From assembly GCA_902797185.1 (NCBI GenBank), contig CADBRV010000092.1:1-64000 (forward strand): 64,000 bases of DNA, given 5' to 3'. A model generated the notes under the pieces. That model saw nothing but the letters and a program-made list of their open reading frames with translations. It did not search any database and was not told the DNA's origin. The position numbers were made by a program, and so were the translations under genes. This stretch comes from an uncultured Lachnospiraceae bacterium. GTDB taxonomy: Bacteria > Bacillota > Clostridia > Lachnospirales > Lachnospiraceae. This document shows, piece after piece, positions 7,979 to 17,698 of the stretch (positions are counted from its first letter, which is position 1; each line of letters begins with the position of its first letter).

Positions 7979-10900
7979 ATGGGAAAAAGGAAGGCGGGCA
8001 GGATCGCGGCGTGGATACTGGCGTTATTGATGTGCCTTTCTGTTTTTGACGGCCCGGTGGCGGTCATGGCGGAAAGCGCTGGAAGCCAGGCAGGCACCGC
8101 TTCCGATACGGCTGCGGCGCAGGACAGCGGCAGCACACAGGGAGCCGGGGAAGCCGGCGATGCGGGAAGTGGCACGGGGACAGACACAGGTGCCACGAAT
8201 TCCACAGATGGGTCATCCAGTTCCCAGGAGGCAGGGAAATCCTCTACGGATACAGATGCAGCCGGCGGGTCACAGACAGATGCCCAGGATTCGCAGACGC
8301 AGGACAGTTCGGAGGGCTCCGAGGATACCGCTGCGGATACCTCTGAGGATTCCGAGGCGGAAGAAGGCAGCGTATCCTCTTATTCGGATTTCCTGACGGA
8401 CCTTACGCAGCTGGAAACCTATGCCGCTTCTTATGTCAGTGAGCACAGCGGGGAAGATGCAGATGCGTTGATCATCAATTATATCCGCACCGGCGTGGAA
8501 CGATATACGACCTCCGCCTGGATGACATTCTGCGGGGAAGAAAACACTTCCTTCGTTTCTTATGTAGCGCAGCAGGACCAGGAAAACAGCACCCAGGCTT
8601 CTTCCCTGCGTAATATCGAAGTCTTTACCCTTCCCAACGGGGATACCGTGGATTTCGGGCACATGTTCGGATGCATGGACATGTATTATCACACAAAGAA
8701 CCAGGATACAGGAGATCTGGGGAGCTGGGCGGGAGATTTATGCGACCTGTTATGGCTGGTCCAGACGACCGGGATTGATACTTCCAAAACCGTGGATGAA
8801 ATGGCGGATTTAATCCGTACGGACTCTTCAAAATATTTCCTTCATACGGCAGACGCTTCCCTGGCAGACGAGGTGCATTCCTTCACCCAGACGGACCTGT
8901 ACGGGGACCTGGACGCTTATTACATCCTGCAGAACATGGGCAGTTCCTCTTCTTTGAGCTCCCTTTTTCAAAACTATTTTACGGCGAACCTGACGGACAA
9001 GATCCGGGTGCGTTATTTCCTGGAACACCGCTTCTCCGGGAAAACCACGAAGGATGAAATCAGGCAGGCGGTATCGGATACCTATTCTGCAAACGAGGGG
9101 ATTAAAACCTTGGAAGGGTCCTATTTGTCCAGCGGCGTAAACGCGGACATCCGGACTGCCTGCTGCTACGCGTTTGCGGATTATTTGTACTATACCTTGC
9201 ATGAGGAAGGGGAAACCTCTTATTATTCCGTTTTCTCATCAGAGTCTTCCACACTTGCGCCGGGCATTGTCCAGACAAAGAAAAAAGCGACGACTACAGA
9301 CGGCAAGCAGATTGCCTATTATCTTGCGACAGCGGACATTACCCGCAGTGACGTGCATATTTATGCCAATTACAAGGACAATGACGCTTCCGGCTGGGGT
9401 ATGCAGAGGGTATCGGAACAGATGCAGGCTGCCCAGAAGAAGCATTCCGATGCCAGTGATGCGGCGTCCTATATTGAAAATTACAATGTGGTGGCAGGGA
9501 TCAACGCGGATTTTTACAACATGAGCAATGGCGTTCCTGCCGGCGCCTTGGTAATGGGAGGGACCCAGTATCATGGAGCGGGGGATGAAAATTTCTTCGC
9601 GATCTTAAAGGACGGGAGCGCCATGATTGGCAGTTCCTCCGACTGGGATTCCTGCAAAGATAACATCCAGGAAGCGGTGGGTGGTGCCACCTGGCTGGTG
9701 AAAGACGGAAAAATTGCTGTCACGCCTTCGGATACTTATACTTCCAACCGGGTTTCCCGGACCTGCATCGGCATTACCTATGACGGGAAAGTCGTCATGA
9801 TGGTATTGGACGGGAGGCAGGAACCGTATTCCGCGGGAGGAAGCCCGGAAGAGATCGCGCAGATCATGCTGGACGCGGGCTGCGTATCGGCGATAAACCT
9901 GGATGGAGGCGGGTCCAGCACCTTCGCGTCGAAAGCGGAAGGGGCGGACTCTATTTCCGTCGTAAACAGCCCGTCCGATGGTTATGAGCGGTCTGTCAGC
10001 TCATCTTTGATGGTGGTTTCCACCGCCAAGCCGTCCAATGTGTTTGACCATGCGGTATTATCCGCTGATTATGATTACCTGACCGTAGGGACCAGCCTTT
10101 CCGTCAAAGCGGCCGGCGCCACGGCGACAGGCGGGAGCATTGCCCTTCCGGAAGGGACAAGCTGGAAACTGTCTGATGAGACGTTGGGTAGTGTGTCTGA
10201 TGACGGGGTATTTACAGCTTCTGCCCTTGGGGATGAGAAAATCCAGCTGGTATCTTCTGATGGGACAGTGCTGGGTTCCAAGACGGTCCATGTCGTAGAA
10301 CCGACGGGGTTAAAGTTTACCAAAGACAGCCTGAGCACGGTATATGGAGCATCTTCCGAACTGCCCTTAGAAGCGACATACAATGGAAATTCCGTAAAAA
10401 TCAATAGCAAGGACGTCACTTTCGGCTATTTGAAACAGTCGTTAACTTCCATCGGCACGGTGGACGGGAAAGAAGTAAACACCACAAAGACCGAGCTGGT
10501 TTATGACTATCCGGAGGCGGGGTCCATCCAGGATTTTGCGTTTACCCCGGCAGCAGGCAGTTCCCTTAGGACGTTGACCATCGGGGCGGTTTTAACCTGC
10601 AAGCTGTCTGAATTTTCCGATACGGTAAACAGCGAATACCTGAAAGCCTACCAGGAATCCATTGCGGCAGGGCAGAGCGAAAGTGCGGCCGCCGTTACCG
10701 CACAGACATCAGCCATAAATAAAGCGCTGGATACGGCAGCAAAGATTACGGTTTATATGTACCAGCCCAATGAGGCAGAATTTGATTTCAACACGGCAGA
10801 CGGGAAGGATTCCAGCGGCCTTCTGGCATGGAAGCGTTCGGTAGACGATTCCACTTACGACCCGGACGAGGCAAGGTATATCCTGCAGAGCAGGGATGCC

Positions 10901-12961
10901 GCCGGGACGGCAAATTATACCTTTGCGGTGGATATGTCGAAAGTCCCGATCCCGGACAAGCTGTCAGGGCTTTTGTATATGCTTCCGGGAGGAGACCAGA
11001 AAGGGAAGACGGCCTGGGATTTCATGCTGCAGCTGGCAGAAAGGATCTCGCCCCTTACCACGGTCACGGTGGAAATCACGATTCCCGACGGGTTTACGGT
11101 GGACACCAGTAACTTGAAGCTGGTAAATGATTTCTTCCGCCTGGATTCCGCGATGGTAGACGGGAACAAGCTTACGATCAAGATGGGGTTTGTCACGCAG
11201 AGCGAGCCGGTGAACCCGGCTACGGCAAACCCGATCTGCGTGTTAAGCGGGCTGAAGCTTACGCCGGACAGTGACGCATCCTGGTCGGATGACGGGTTCT
11301 TATCCTGCAACCTTAGCGGGACCGCATCCTATGATATCTACGCGCATTTCCATGTTTTAAAATCCCTGGCTTCCCAGACCGAATACCAGGAAAAATATGG
11401 CCTTTATCCTTACGATAACAGCGGGAACCAGGCCGGGGATTATGGCGCCCATTTCCCCAATGAAGTGGCCGCGTTTAATGACTCTTTTGAACTGCAGAAG
11501 GATTTGAAGCAGGGCTGGGAATACGAGGACGGCGTCTGGAAATATTATGATGAAAATGGAAAAGCCCTTACCGGTGTCCAGGAACTTCCAAGCTTTACGA
11601 ATGGGGAGAGCGGTACGTTCTGGTATGGCCTGGGGACAGATGGCTCCTGCACGGAAAAATTAACCGGGATTTTTGAGAAGGATGGATCCTATTACTATTC
11701 CCGGGCAGGAGAGCTGGTAACCGGCTGGCAGTCCATCGAGGACAAGGACAGCGGGAAATCTTATTATTACTATTTTGACCCGGTATCCCATAAGGCAGCA
11801 ACTGGGGAAACCGAAATCAATGGATTGGACTATACCTTTGATGGAACAGGGAAACTGGTGCGAGGCGCGTTTTATTCCGATGGGACAGGCACCCGGTACA
11901 ATGTTGCCGGACGTGATTTGTGGAGGCAGTTCGTAACACTTTCAGAAGGGACTTACTGGATTGATGCGCAGCAGCATGTGGCATATGGCAACGCGCATAC
12001 GGTTACCACGAATGTAAAAGATGTTACCTGGTACCATTTCGATGAAACCACCGGCCTTATGACAGGGGTCTGCAGCGGGATCTTTACCTATCAAGGCTCC
12101 CTTTATTATGCGGACAGCAAGGGGAAGACCTTCTATGGCTTAATCCAGACGGACAAAGGGATTGTATTTTCCGGCACGTTAGGAAAATTAGCTGTAAACG
12201 AAGGGGTCTATGTGGATTCCACCACCGGGCAGGATGGATGCTCTTTAGGATCCGGCTGGTATTATGCCGGCCCGGATGGCTATCTAGCCAAGGATGGTTT
12301 CGCCACGGTGAATGGGAATACTTATCACTATAGCAATTACGCCATCGCCAAAGGCTTCCAGAAAATCGGGGAAGACTATTATATCTTCAACGCAGGAAAT
12401 GGAAGGATGTATAAGGACGCCTCCATGTGGGTTGGAGATAACAGTTATGGAATTGGCGCAGGCATCCACGAATTTGGGCCAGATGGAAAGATGTACCTCC
12501 TCAGCGGGTTTGTGAATGAAACCCATAAGGATGGGAAAACATATACCTATTACTATAAAAAAGGCGAAAAACTGAAGGGGCTGCAGAAGATCGGGGACGA
12601 CTACTACTTTTTCAACAAATCCAGTGGGATGCTGTACAAGGATGCCACGATGTGGATAGCCGGTGAAAACAGCTATGGGTTTGCGGGCGGCATGTACTAT
12701 TTTGACGAAGAAGGAAGAATGCAGCAGAAGAGCGGTTTTGTAACCGAAACCCATAAAGATGGGAAGGCCTATACTTATTACTATCAAAATGGGAAAAAGC
12801 TGAAAGGGCTGCAGAAGATCGGGGACGATTATTACTTCTTCAACAAGTCCAGCGGGATGATGTATGCGGATGCCACGATGTGGGTTGCCGGAGAAAACGA
12901 TTACGGTTTCGCGGGCGGCATGTATTACTTTGATAAAGAAGGAAAGATGAAGCAGCCTTGA
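7979..12961 (+). CDS. Secreted phosphodiester glycosidase (NAGPA domain) with C-terminal wall-binding repeats
   Basis: A 1660-residue exported protein. The start at 7979 is chosen because AAGGGG lies 5-6 bases upstream and a signal peptide follows at once; an in-frame ATG at 7949 lies in the repeat array. Residues about 35-130 are a Ser/Thr/Asp/Gly-rich linker. Residues about 130-420 are unrecognised. Residues about 427-684 match the phosphodiester glycosidase (NAGPA) domain, with NVVAGINADFYN, GVPAGALV, RTCIGI and INLDGGGSSTF. This family cleaves sugar-phosphodiester bonds. Ig-like and beta-sandwich regions follow, then aromatic wall repeats from about residue 1180. The last three repeats of about 75 residues are nearly identical to each other and to the end of the preceding gene's product. 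It may trim a phosphate-linked polymer made by this locus. Confidence 0.85.
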   Translation: MGKRKAGRIAAWILALLMCLSVFDGPVAVMAESAGSQAGTASDTAAAQDSGSTQGAGEAGDAGSGTGTDTGATNSTDGSSSSQEAGKSSTDTDAAGGSQTDAQDSQTQDSSEGSEDTAADTSEDSEAEEGSVSSYSDFLTDLTQLETYAASYVSEHSGEDADALIINYIRTGVERYTTSAWMTFCGEENTSFVSYVAQQDQENSTQASSLRNIEVFTLPNGDTVDFGHMFGCMDMYYHTKNQDTGDLGSWAGDLCDLLWLVQTTGIDTSKTVDEMADLIRTDSSKYFLHTADASLADEVHSFTQTDLYGDLDAYYILQNMGSSSSLSSLFQNYFTANLTDKIRVRYFLEHRFSGKTTKDEIRQAVSDTYSANEGIKTLEGSYLSSGVNADIRTACCYAFADYLYYTLHEEGETSYYSVFSSESSTLAPGIVQTKKKATTTDGKQIAYYLATADITRSDVHIYANYKDNDASGWGMQRVSEQMQAAQKKHSDASDAASYIENYNVVAGINADFYNMSNGVPAGALVMGGTQYHGAGDENFFAILKDGSAMIGSSSDWDSCKDNIQEAVGGATWLVKDGKIAVTPSDTYTSNRVSRTCIGITYDGKVVMMVLDGRQEPYSAGGSPEEIAQIMLDAGCVSAINLDGGGSSTFASKAEGADSISVVNSPSDGYERSVSSSLMVVSTAKPSNVFDHAVLSADYDYLTVGTSLSVKAAGATATGGSIALPEGTSWKLSDETLGSVSDDGVFTASALGDEKIQLVSSDGTVLGSKTVHVVEPTGLKFTKDSLSTVYGASSELPLEATYNGNSVKINSKDVTFGYLKQSLTSIGTVDGKEVNTTKTELVYDYPEAGSIQDFAFTPAAGSSLRTLTIGAVLTCKLSEFSDTVNSEYLKAYQESIAAGQSESAAAVTAQTSAINKALDTAAKITVYMYQPNEAEFDFNTADGKDSSGLLAWKRSVDDSTYDPDEARYILQSRDAAGTANYTFAVDMSKVPIPDKLSGLLYMLPGGDQKGKTAWDFMLQLAERISPLTTVTVEITIPDGFTVDTSNLKLVNDFFRLDSAMVDGNKLTIKMGFVTQSEPVNPATANPICVLSGLKLTPDSDASWSDDGFLSCNLSGTASYDIYAHFHVLKSLASQTEYQEKYGLYPYDNSGNQAGDYGAHFPNEVAAFNDSFELQKDLKQGWEYEDGVWKYYDENGKALTGVQELPSFTNGESGTFWYGLGTDGSCTEKLTGIFEKDGSYYYSRAGELVTGWQSIEDKDSGKSYYYYFDPVSHKAATGETEINGLDYTFDGTGKLVRGAFYSDGTGTRYNVAGRDLWRQFVTLSEGTYWIDAQQHVAYGNAHTVTTNVKDVTWYHFDETTGLMTGVCSGIFTYQGSLYYADSKGKTFYGLIQTDKGIVFSGTLGKLAVNEGVYVDSTTGQDGCSLGSGWYYAGPDGYLAKDGFATVNGNTYHYSNYAIAKGFQKIGEDYYIFNAGNGRMYKDASMWVGDNSYGIGAGIHEFGPDGKMYLLSGFVNETHKDGKTYTYYYKKGEKLKGLQKIGDDYYFFNKSSGMLYKDATMWIAGENSYGFAGGMYYFDEEGRMQQKSGFVTETHKDGKAYTYYYQNGKKLKGLQKIGDDYYFFNKSSGMMYADATMWVAGENDYGFAGGMYYFDKEGKMKQP

Positions 12962-13743
12962 AGATCGAGACGCTGGTGGTCACGATGGGCCGGAAAGACC
13001 GGTCCTTGGAAAAAGAGATGAACCTACAGGGTGATGCTGTCATCGGGAACCAATGCGGTGAAAATTCGGCCTGGAGGTTTCAGGAAGAAGGAAAGGATAT
13101 TACCTACCTCAATACAGACGAAGTGGGGGTAGGGAAAAACCGGAACAAAGTGCTGGAACATTCCACCGGCGATCTCTGCATCCTGGCGGATGACGACATG
13201 CGGTTTGTGGACGGATATCCTGCTATCGCGCTCCGGGCTTTTCAGGAATGCCCTAAGGCGGATATCCTGGTCTTTAACCTGATTGAAAAAGAACCTGCCA
13301 GGCAGGTAAACCATCACTATAAAAGACTGGATATTTTCAATTACGCAAGATACGGGGCGGCGAGGATTGCCTTCAAAAGGGAAAGCGTCATGCAGGCCCA
13401 GATACGCTTCAGCCTGCTGTTTGGAGGCGGGGCAAAGTATGGCGCGGGAGAGGATACCATTTTCCTCCGGGACTGCTTGCAGAAAAAACTGCAGGTTTAT
13501 GCCGCGCCATACGCGCTGGCCCACCTGGACCAGGGGGAGTCTTCTTCCTGGAAGGCAGGCCATAGGAAATTCTTTTTTGACAAGGGGGCGGCATATGCAT
13601 GCCTGCATCCCTCCCTATACTTCGTGTTTGATGCCCTTTTCCTGGCACGCCATTGGAAGGAATATCCCTGCGAGCTTTCCGCGAAGGATGCTTTTGCCCT
13701 GATGCGCAGGGGAAGCCGTGATTATAAACAACATTATGGATAA
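12958..13743 (+). CDS. Glycosyltransferase (GT-A type)
   Basis: A 261-residue cytoplasmic sugar transferase resembling GT2-like enzymes. It has an N-terminal nucleotide-sugar fold (ETLVVTMGRKD), a DxD-type metal site in LADDDMRF and an acidic GAGEDTIFL motif typical of the acceptor-side catalytic region. The start is a TTG that overlaps the stop of the wall-protein gene (TTGA). An AAGGAAAG site lies about 12 bases upstream inside that gene, indicating translational coupling. It is likely one of the enzymes that build the exopolysaccharide repeat unit. The sugar specificity cannot be read from the sequence. Confidence 0.8.
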   Translation: MKIETLVVTMGRKDRSLEKEMNLQGDAVIGNQCGENSAWRFQEEGKDITYLNTDEVGVGKNRNKVLEHSTGDLCILADDDMRFVDGYPAIALRAFQECPKADILVFNLIEKEPARQVNHHYKRLDIFNYARYGAARIAFKRESVMQAQIRFSLLFGGGAKYGAGEDTIFLRDCLQKKLQVYAAPYALAHLDQGESSSWKAGHRKFFFDKGAAYACLHPSLYFVFDALFLARHWKEYPCELSAKDAFALMRRGSRDYKQHYG

Positions 13744-14713
13744 AGAAATCAAATTCAGCATTATCATGCCGGTTTATAACGCAGGACCTTTTTTAGAGGA
13801 TTCCATCCGGTCGGTTTTTGCCCAGGAGGAAAAGGATTGGGAACTTCTGGCCGTGGATGATGGGTCCACAGACTCCAGTGGAAGGATTTTGGACCGCTTT
13901 GCCAAGGAGGATCCCAGGATCCGCGTCTGGCACCAGGAGAACAAAGGACAGTTTTTTGCCAGGCAGAAGGGGATTGAGAACGCGGTTGGAGAATATCTAC
14001 TCTTTCTCGATAGTGATGATGAATTTGAAAAAAACTGCCTGCAGGCATTAACCGCGGTGCTGGAAAAGCAGGATTATGACATGGTCCTGTTTACCGGGAC
14101 CAGCATGGTAGATGGGAAAAAGGCCGGCGTGCCGATCGGGAAAATATCGGATTCCCGGGAAGAGCCGGAGATGCGGTGGCTGCGCAGGCAGCTCATTTCT
14201 TCGGATGCTTATAATTCCTTATGCATGAAAGCCTTTAAAAGGACGCTTTTCCAAGGTGACCGGACGGATTATTCCTGTCTGGCAGGCCGGATGTATGGAG
14301 AAGACAAGGCAAGGCTCCTGTATCCGGTTACGAAAGCCCGCAGGATCTGCTATATTCCGGATTCCCTCTACGTTTACAAGCGGCATGAAGACAGCGTCAT
14401 ATCCCAGTCCGGCATCAGCCAGGCGGAAGACAGGCTGGCAGATGGTATGTTTGCCTTTCTGCGCCGGTATATGGAGGAATGGCGGATGGAGGATGAGGAA
14501 AGCAGGAAGCTGCTGGGCCTTTATTACATGCGCAATTACAGTAACGTCTATCTGGGCTTTCGGAAAAAATGCCATTCTACCGGGGACCTGCGAACGCTGC
14601 GCAGGGCTTTTTCGAAGGCAGGTTATAACGCGGCGATCGGAAGGCCAAGGTATTTCTGGGACCTGCCAGGTAGAGAGAAACTGAAATTTATCATTTCGAG
14701 GTTCCATCTTTGA
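13718..14713 (+). CDS. Family 2 glycosyltransferase
   Basis: A 331-residue GT2 enzyme with the standard start FSIIMPVYNAGPFLEDSIRS, the nucleotide-binding DDGSTDSSG, and DSDDE as the DxD-type metal site near residue 105. It adds a sugar to a lipid-linked intermediate on the inner membrane face. The frame opens with a GTG at 13718, five bases after an AGGGG site. An ATG at 13736 is possible but has no suitable site. It overlaps the preceding transferase by 26 bases. The acceptor is unknown. Confidence 0.85.
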   Translation: MIINNIMDKEIKFSIIMPVYNAGPFLEDSIRSVFAQEEKDWELLAVDDGSTDSSGRILDRFAKEDPRIRVWHQENKGQFFARQKGIENAVGEYLLFLDSDDEFEKNCLQALTAVLEKQDYDMVLFTGTSMVDGKKAGVPIGKISDSREEPEMRWLRRQLISSDAYNSLCMKAFKRTLFQGDRTDYSCLAGRMYGEDKARLLYPVTKARRICYIPDSLYVYKRHEDSVISQSGISQAEDRLADGMFAFLRRYMEEWRMEDEESRKLLGLYYMRNYSNVYLGFRKKCHSTGDLRTLRRAFSKAGYNAAIGRPRYFWDLPGREKLKFIISRFHL

Positions 14714-14915
14714 GTGTTTTTAAAAGATAAGGGGGGGGAAAAAAAGGAAAGAGCAGGCAACAGGAAAAGACAAGCCGAAGGGGAGAAAAAAAGATTGGTT
14801 TCAGAGGAAATTACCACCGGATACGGCAGGAATTTTTGTGTTGAATGAAAAGCAGGATGGCAGCGACGGCACCGGGCCAAGTTGAAAGACCGGCGTTTGA
14901 GAAAAAAAGGAAGAC

Positions 14916-16406
14916 ATGGGCAGCAGTGGAAAAAATCTGGAAAAATTAAATATTTCGACATCCCTGCTGAACCAGGCTGTGGCAGTGACCTGCGGCATCC
15001 TGATACCTAGGATGCTTCTTGGCGCGTTCGGGTCAGAAGCATATGGGATCTCCGTTTCGATTACGCAGTTCCTTTCCTATATCTCCTTATTGGAGGGAGG
15101 CATCGGCGGAGTTGCACGGGCAGAACTTTATACGCCGCTGGCGGAAAAAGACAAAGACAGGGTCAGCGGAGTCTATCATGCGGAGAAAAGGTTCTTTTAC
15201 CATATCTCCATTATCTTTGTTTTGTACAGCCTGGCCCTGGGTCTTTTTTATCCGGATATCGCGCATGTGACGCTGTTTTCCAGGGCCTATGTATTCGGCC
15301 TGGTCATGGTGATCGGGCTTTCCACTTTGGCGCAGTATATGGGAGGGCTGACGAACCTGACCTTGATTGTCGCGGACCAGCATGTCTACATCAACAATAT
15401 CATCCTGGTTATTACGACGATCTTAAATACGGCCCTTCTGGCGCTGCTGATCTACCTGCACTGCACGTTCCTCTTGGTAAAACTGGGAAGCAGCCTGGTG
15501 TTTTTGGTACGTCCGGTGCTTTACGGGATCTATGTGAAAAGGCATTACTCGATCCGGAAGAGGACGAAAGAAAAGGTAGAGCTGAAACAGAAGTGGACCG
15601 GCCTGGGGCAGCATATCGCTTATTTCCTCCATACCAATACGGATGTCATGGTCCTGACGTTCTTCGCGGACCCGCAGACGGTGGCGGTTTATGCGGTCTA
15701 TAACATGGTCGTAAGCAGCATCCGTGCTTTTACGGAGTCCTTTGCCGGCGGTATGGAGGCGCTGTTTGGAAAGCTACTGGCGGAAGGGAATAAGCAGCAG
15801 TTAGTATACGAATTTAAAAAGTATTCCCTGCTTTTAGCCTGCGCTTCTTTTGTATTGTTTGGATGTACCGGGATTTTGATCCTTTCCTTTGTAAGGCTCT
15901 ATACGAGCGGGATTACCGACGCGGATTATTTCCGGCCACAGTTTGCCATCATCCTGGTCCTGGCGGAAGCAGCCAACTGCATCGCGTTTCCCAGCGCCAG
16001 CCTGCCGGTTGCCGCCAATGAGCTGAAGGAAACGAGGTGGGGTGCTTACGGGGAAGCGGCGATTAATATCGGCCTCTCCTGCCTGCTGGTGCAGGTAAAC
16101 CCTCTGGCGGGGGTAGCCCTGGGCACCCTGGCAGCTACTGTGTTTCGCGGGATCTACTATATCCGGTATTCCACGGAAAAGATTTTATCCCTTTCCACCC
16201 TGAAGACACTCCTTTCCGCGGGATCTGTCCTGGGGCTGCTTTACCTGGTGGTGCGGGGCGGGCAGAGGCTCCTTCAAAACGCCTCCATCCATAATTTCTT
16301 CCAGTGGGCGGTATACGGGCTGGCGGCCTTCTTTGTCATAGGGCTGATGGGGTATCTCTTTTACCGGGCCGTCATGGGTGCGATGAAGAAAGGGAGGCAG
16401 GCCTGA
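14916..16406 (+). CDS. Wzx-type polysaccharide flippase
   Basis: A 496-residue integral membrane protein with about 12-14 hydrophobic segments, of the MATE/MOP polysaccharide exporter superfamily. It is expected to flip the lipid-linked repeat unit across the membrane. The N-terminus (LLNQAVAVTCGILIPRMLLGAFGSEAYGI) is typical of these exporters. The start has an AAGGAAG site 5 bases upstream. About 200 G/A-rich bases separate it from the preceding transferase. The end of the gene is the first copy of a 58-59 bp tandem duplication that continues into the next gene. Confidence 0.85.
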   Translation: MGSSGKNLEKLNISTSLLNQAVAVTCGILIPRMLLGAFGSEAYGISVSITQFLSYISLLEGGIGGVARAELYTPLAEKDKDRVSGVYHAEKRFFYHISIIFVLYSLALGLFYPDIAHVTLFSRAYVFGLVMVIGLSTLAQYMGGLTNLTLIVADQHVYINNIILVITTILNTALLALLIYLHCTFLLVKLGSSLVFLVRPVLYGIYVKRHYSIRKRTKEKVELKQKWTGLGQHIAYFLHTNTDVMVLTFFADPQTVAVYAVYNMVVSSIRAFTESFAGGMEALFGKLLAEGNKQQLVYEFKKYSLLLACASFVLFGCTGILILSFVRLYTSGITDADYFRPQFAIILVLAEAANCIAFPSASLPVAANELKETRWGAYGEAAINIGLSCLLVQVNPLAGVALGTLAATVFRGIYYIRYSTEKILSLSTLKTLLSAGSVLGLLYLVVRGGQRLLQNASIHNFFQWAVYGLAAFFVIGLMGYLFYRAVMGAMKKGRQA

Positions 16407-16535
16407 TGAAATTTCTATTTTACCGGGCATTATGGTTGCGATTCAGGACAGGAGGCAAGCCTGATGGAATTTCTATTTTATCTGGGCGTCATGGCTGCAG
16501 TTAAGAAAAGGAGCCAAGCATGAAGCTCCTCTTTA
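16355..16535 (+). repeat. 58-59 bp tandem repeat across the flippase/glycosyltransferase junction
   Basis: Three units align: one in the flippase 3' end (TTTTACCGGGC near 16359), one near 16418 and one near 16476, with a partial match at the start of the next gene (16532). Each unit holds a TTTTA(C/T)C(G/T)GGGC segment, a CATGG/TATGG segment and a GGAGGCA(A/G)GCCTGATG-type ribosome binding site with start. The unit has duplicated the gene end plus the translation start signal. A 32-residue open frame (16406-16504) with an AGGGAGG site starts in the middle copy and is probably a by-product. Confidence 0.8.
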
Positions 16536-17698
16536 TCAACAACAATATGAAAATCGGCGGCGTCCAAAGGGCGCTTTTGAACCTTTTGCGGGAAATACAT
16601 GAGGATTATGACATCACGCTGCTTTTGTTTTCAAAGGAAGGGGAACTGCTGCCGCTGATTCCGGACGATGTCAAGGTCATCATTCCCAGTTCAGCCGTCC
16701 GCTTCTGGGGGATGGAAAGGGCAGATACCCGGGGAAAATGGGAATGGCTGCAGAGGTCTGTCCTGGCGGGAGCTGCCAGGTTATTCGGAAGAGGCAGCGC
16801 CTTTGCCTTTTCGTCCCTGTTCCAGGAAAAGCTGGAAGGGTACGACGTGGCCATATCTTTCCTGCATAGCGGGAATCCAAAGGCGTTTTATGGAGGGTGC
16901 GCGGAGTTCGCCCTGCGATGCGTAAAGGCAAAGAAAAAGATTGTGTTCCTGCACAATGACTTCCGGACAATCCAAGGGGACTGCACGTACAACCGGAAGC
17001 TGTACCGCAGGTTTGACTATATAGCAGCTTGCTCGGAAGGATGCAGGAAGGCATTTTTGGAAGTCATGCCGGAGCTTGCGGCAAAGACCGTAGTGGTCCC
17101 CAACTGCCAGGATTACCGGCGTATCCGGGAGATGGCAGGAGAGTCCCCGGTTTCCTTGCAGGAAGGGAAGCTCAATCTTTTCACCGCTGCCCGGTTTGGA
17201 AAAGAAAAAGGGATCCTGAGGGCGATTCGTGCCGTTTCCCATCTGGGACCGGAGGCGGAAAAGCTCTGTTATTACATAGCAGGGGATGGGAAGGAATGGA
17301 AAACTGCCCGGGAAATGGTACGGCAGCACCACCTGGAAGACGTGGTCGTGCTGCTGGGGCGGATGGAAAACCCCTATGGCTATATGAAGGCGGCAGACCT
17401 GCTGCTGGTCCCGTCTTATGCGGAGGCTGCCCCTCTTGTCATAGGGGAAGCAGCCTGCCTGGGGACGCCGGTGCTTACCACTGAGACCTTGTCCGCAAAG
17501 GAAATGGTCGAAGATACCGGCTATGGCTGGGCCTGTGAAAATTCGCAGGAAGGCCTGGAGAAGGGGATTTCCTATGCCCTCCGCCAAAAGGGAGAAATTT
17601 TAGAGAAGAAGAAGTGGCTTCTCAGGCAGCAGTTTGATAATGAGCAAGCAAAAAGCAGGTTTATGGAGCTGGTCAGAAGATGTACTCGCAAGGAATAA
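16520..17698 (+). CDS. Family 4-like (GT-B) glycosyltransferase
   Basis: A 392-residue GT-B enzyme. The N-terminal acceptor domain has the NMKIGGVQRALLNLLREI motif typical of this family. The C-terminal donor domain carries LFTAARFGKEKGI, VLLGRMENPYGYMKAADLLLVPSYAEAAPLVIGEA and the GTPVLTTET ending, the usual E-x7-E region. It uses a nucleotide sugar to extend the repeat unit. AAAAGGAG precedes the ATG; this site is the last copy of the local tandem duplication. The gene overlaps the polymerase gene by 19 bases. Confidence 0.88.
   Translation: MKLLFINNNMKIGGVQRALLNLLREIHEDYDITLLLFSKEGELLPLIPDDVKVIIPSSAVRFWGMERADTRGKWEWLQRSVLAGAARLFGRGSAFAFSSLFQEKLEGYDVAISFLHSGNPKAFYGGCAEFALRCVKAKKKIVFLHNDFRTIQGDCTYNRKLYRRFDYIAACSEGCRKAFLEVMPELAAKTVVVPNCQDYRRIREMAGESPVSLQEGKLNLFTAARFGKEKGILRAIRAVSHLGPEAEKLCYYIAGDGKEWKTAREMVRQHHLEDVVVLLGRMENPYGYMKAADLLLVPSYAEAAPLVIGEAACLGTPVLTTETLSAKEMVEDTGYGWACENSQEGLEKGISYALRQKGEILEKKKWLLRQQFDNEQAKSRFMELVRRCTRKE

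Noticed and set aside
16406-16504. A real 32-residue gene between flippase and transferase
   Set aside because: It has a good ribosome binding site, but the frame is made from a tandem copy of the neighbouring gene ends, so it is most likely a by-product.
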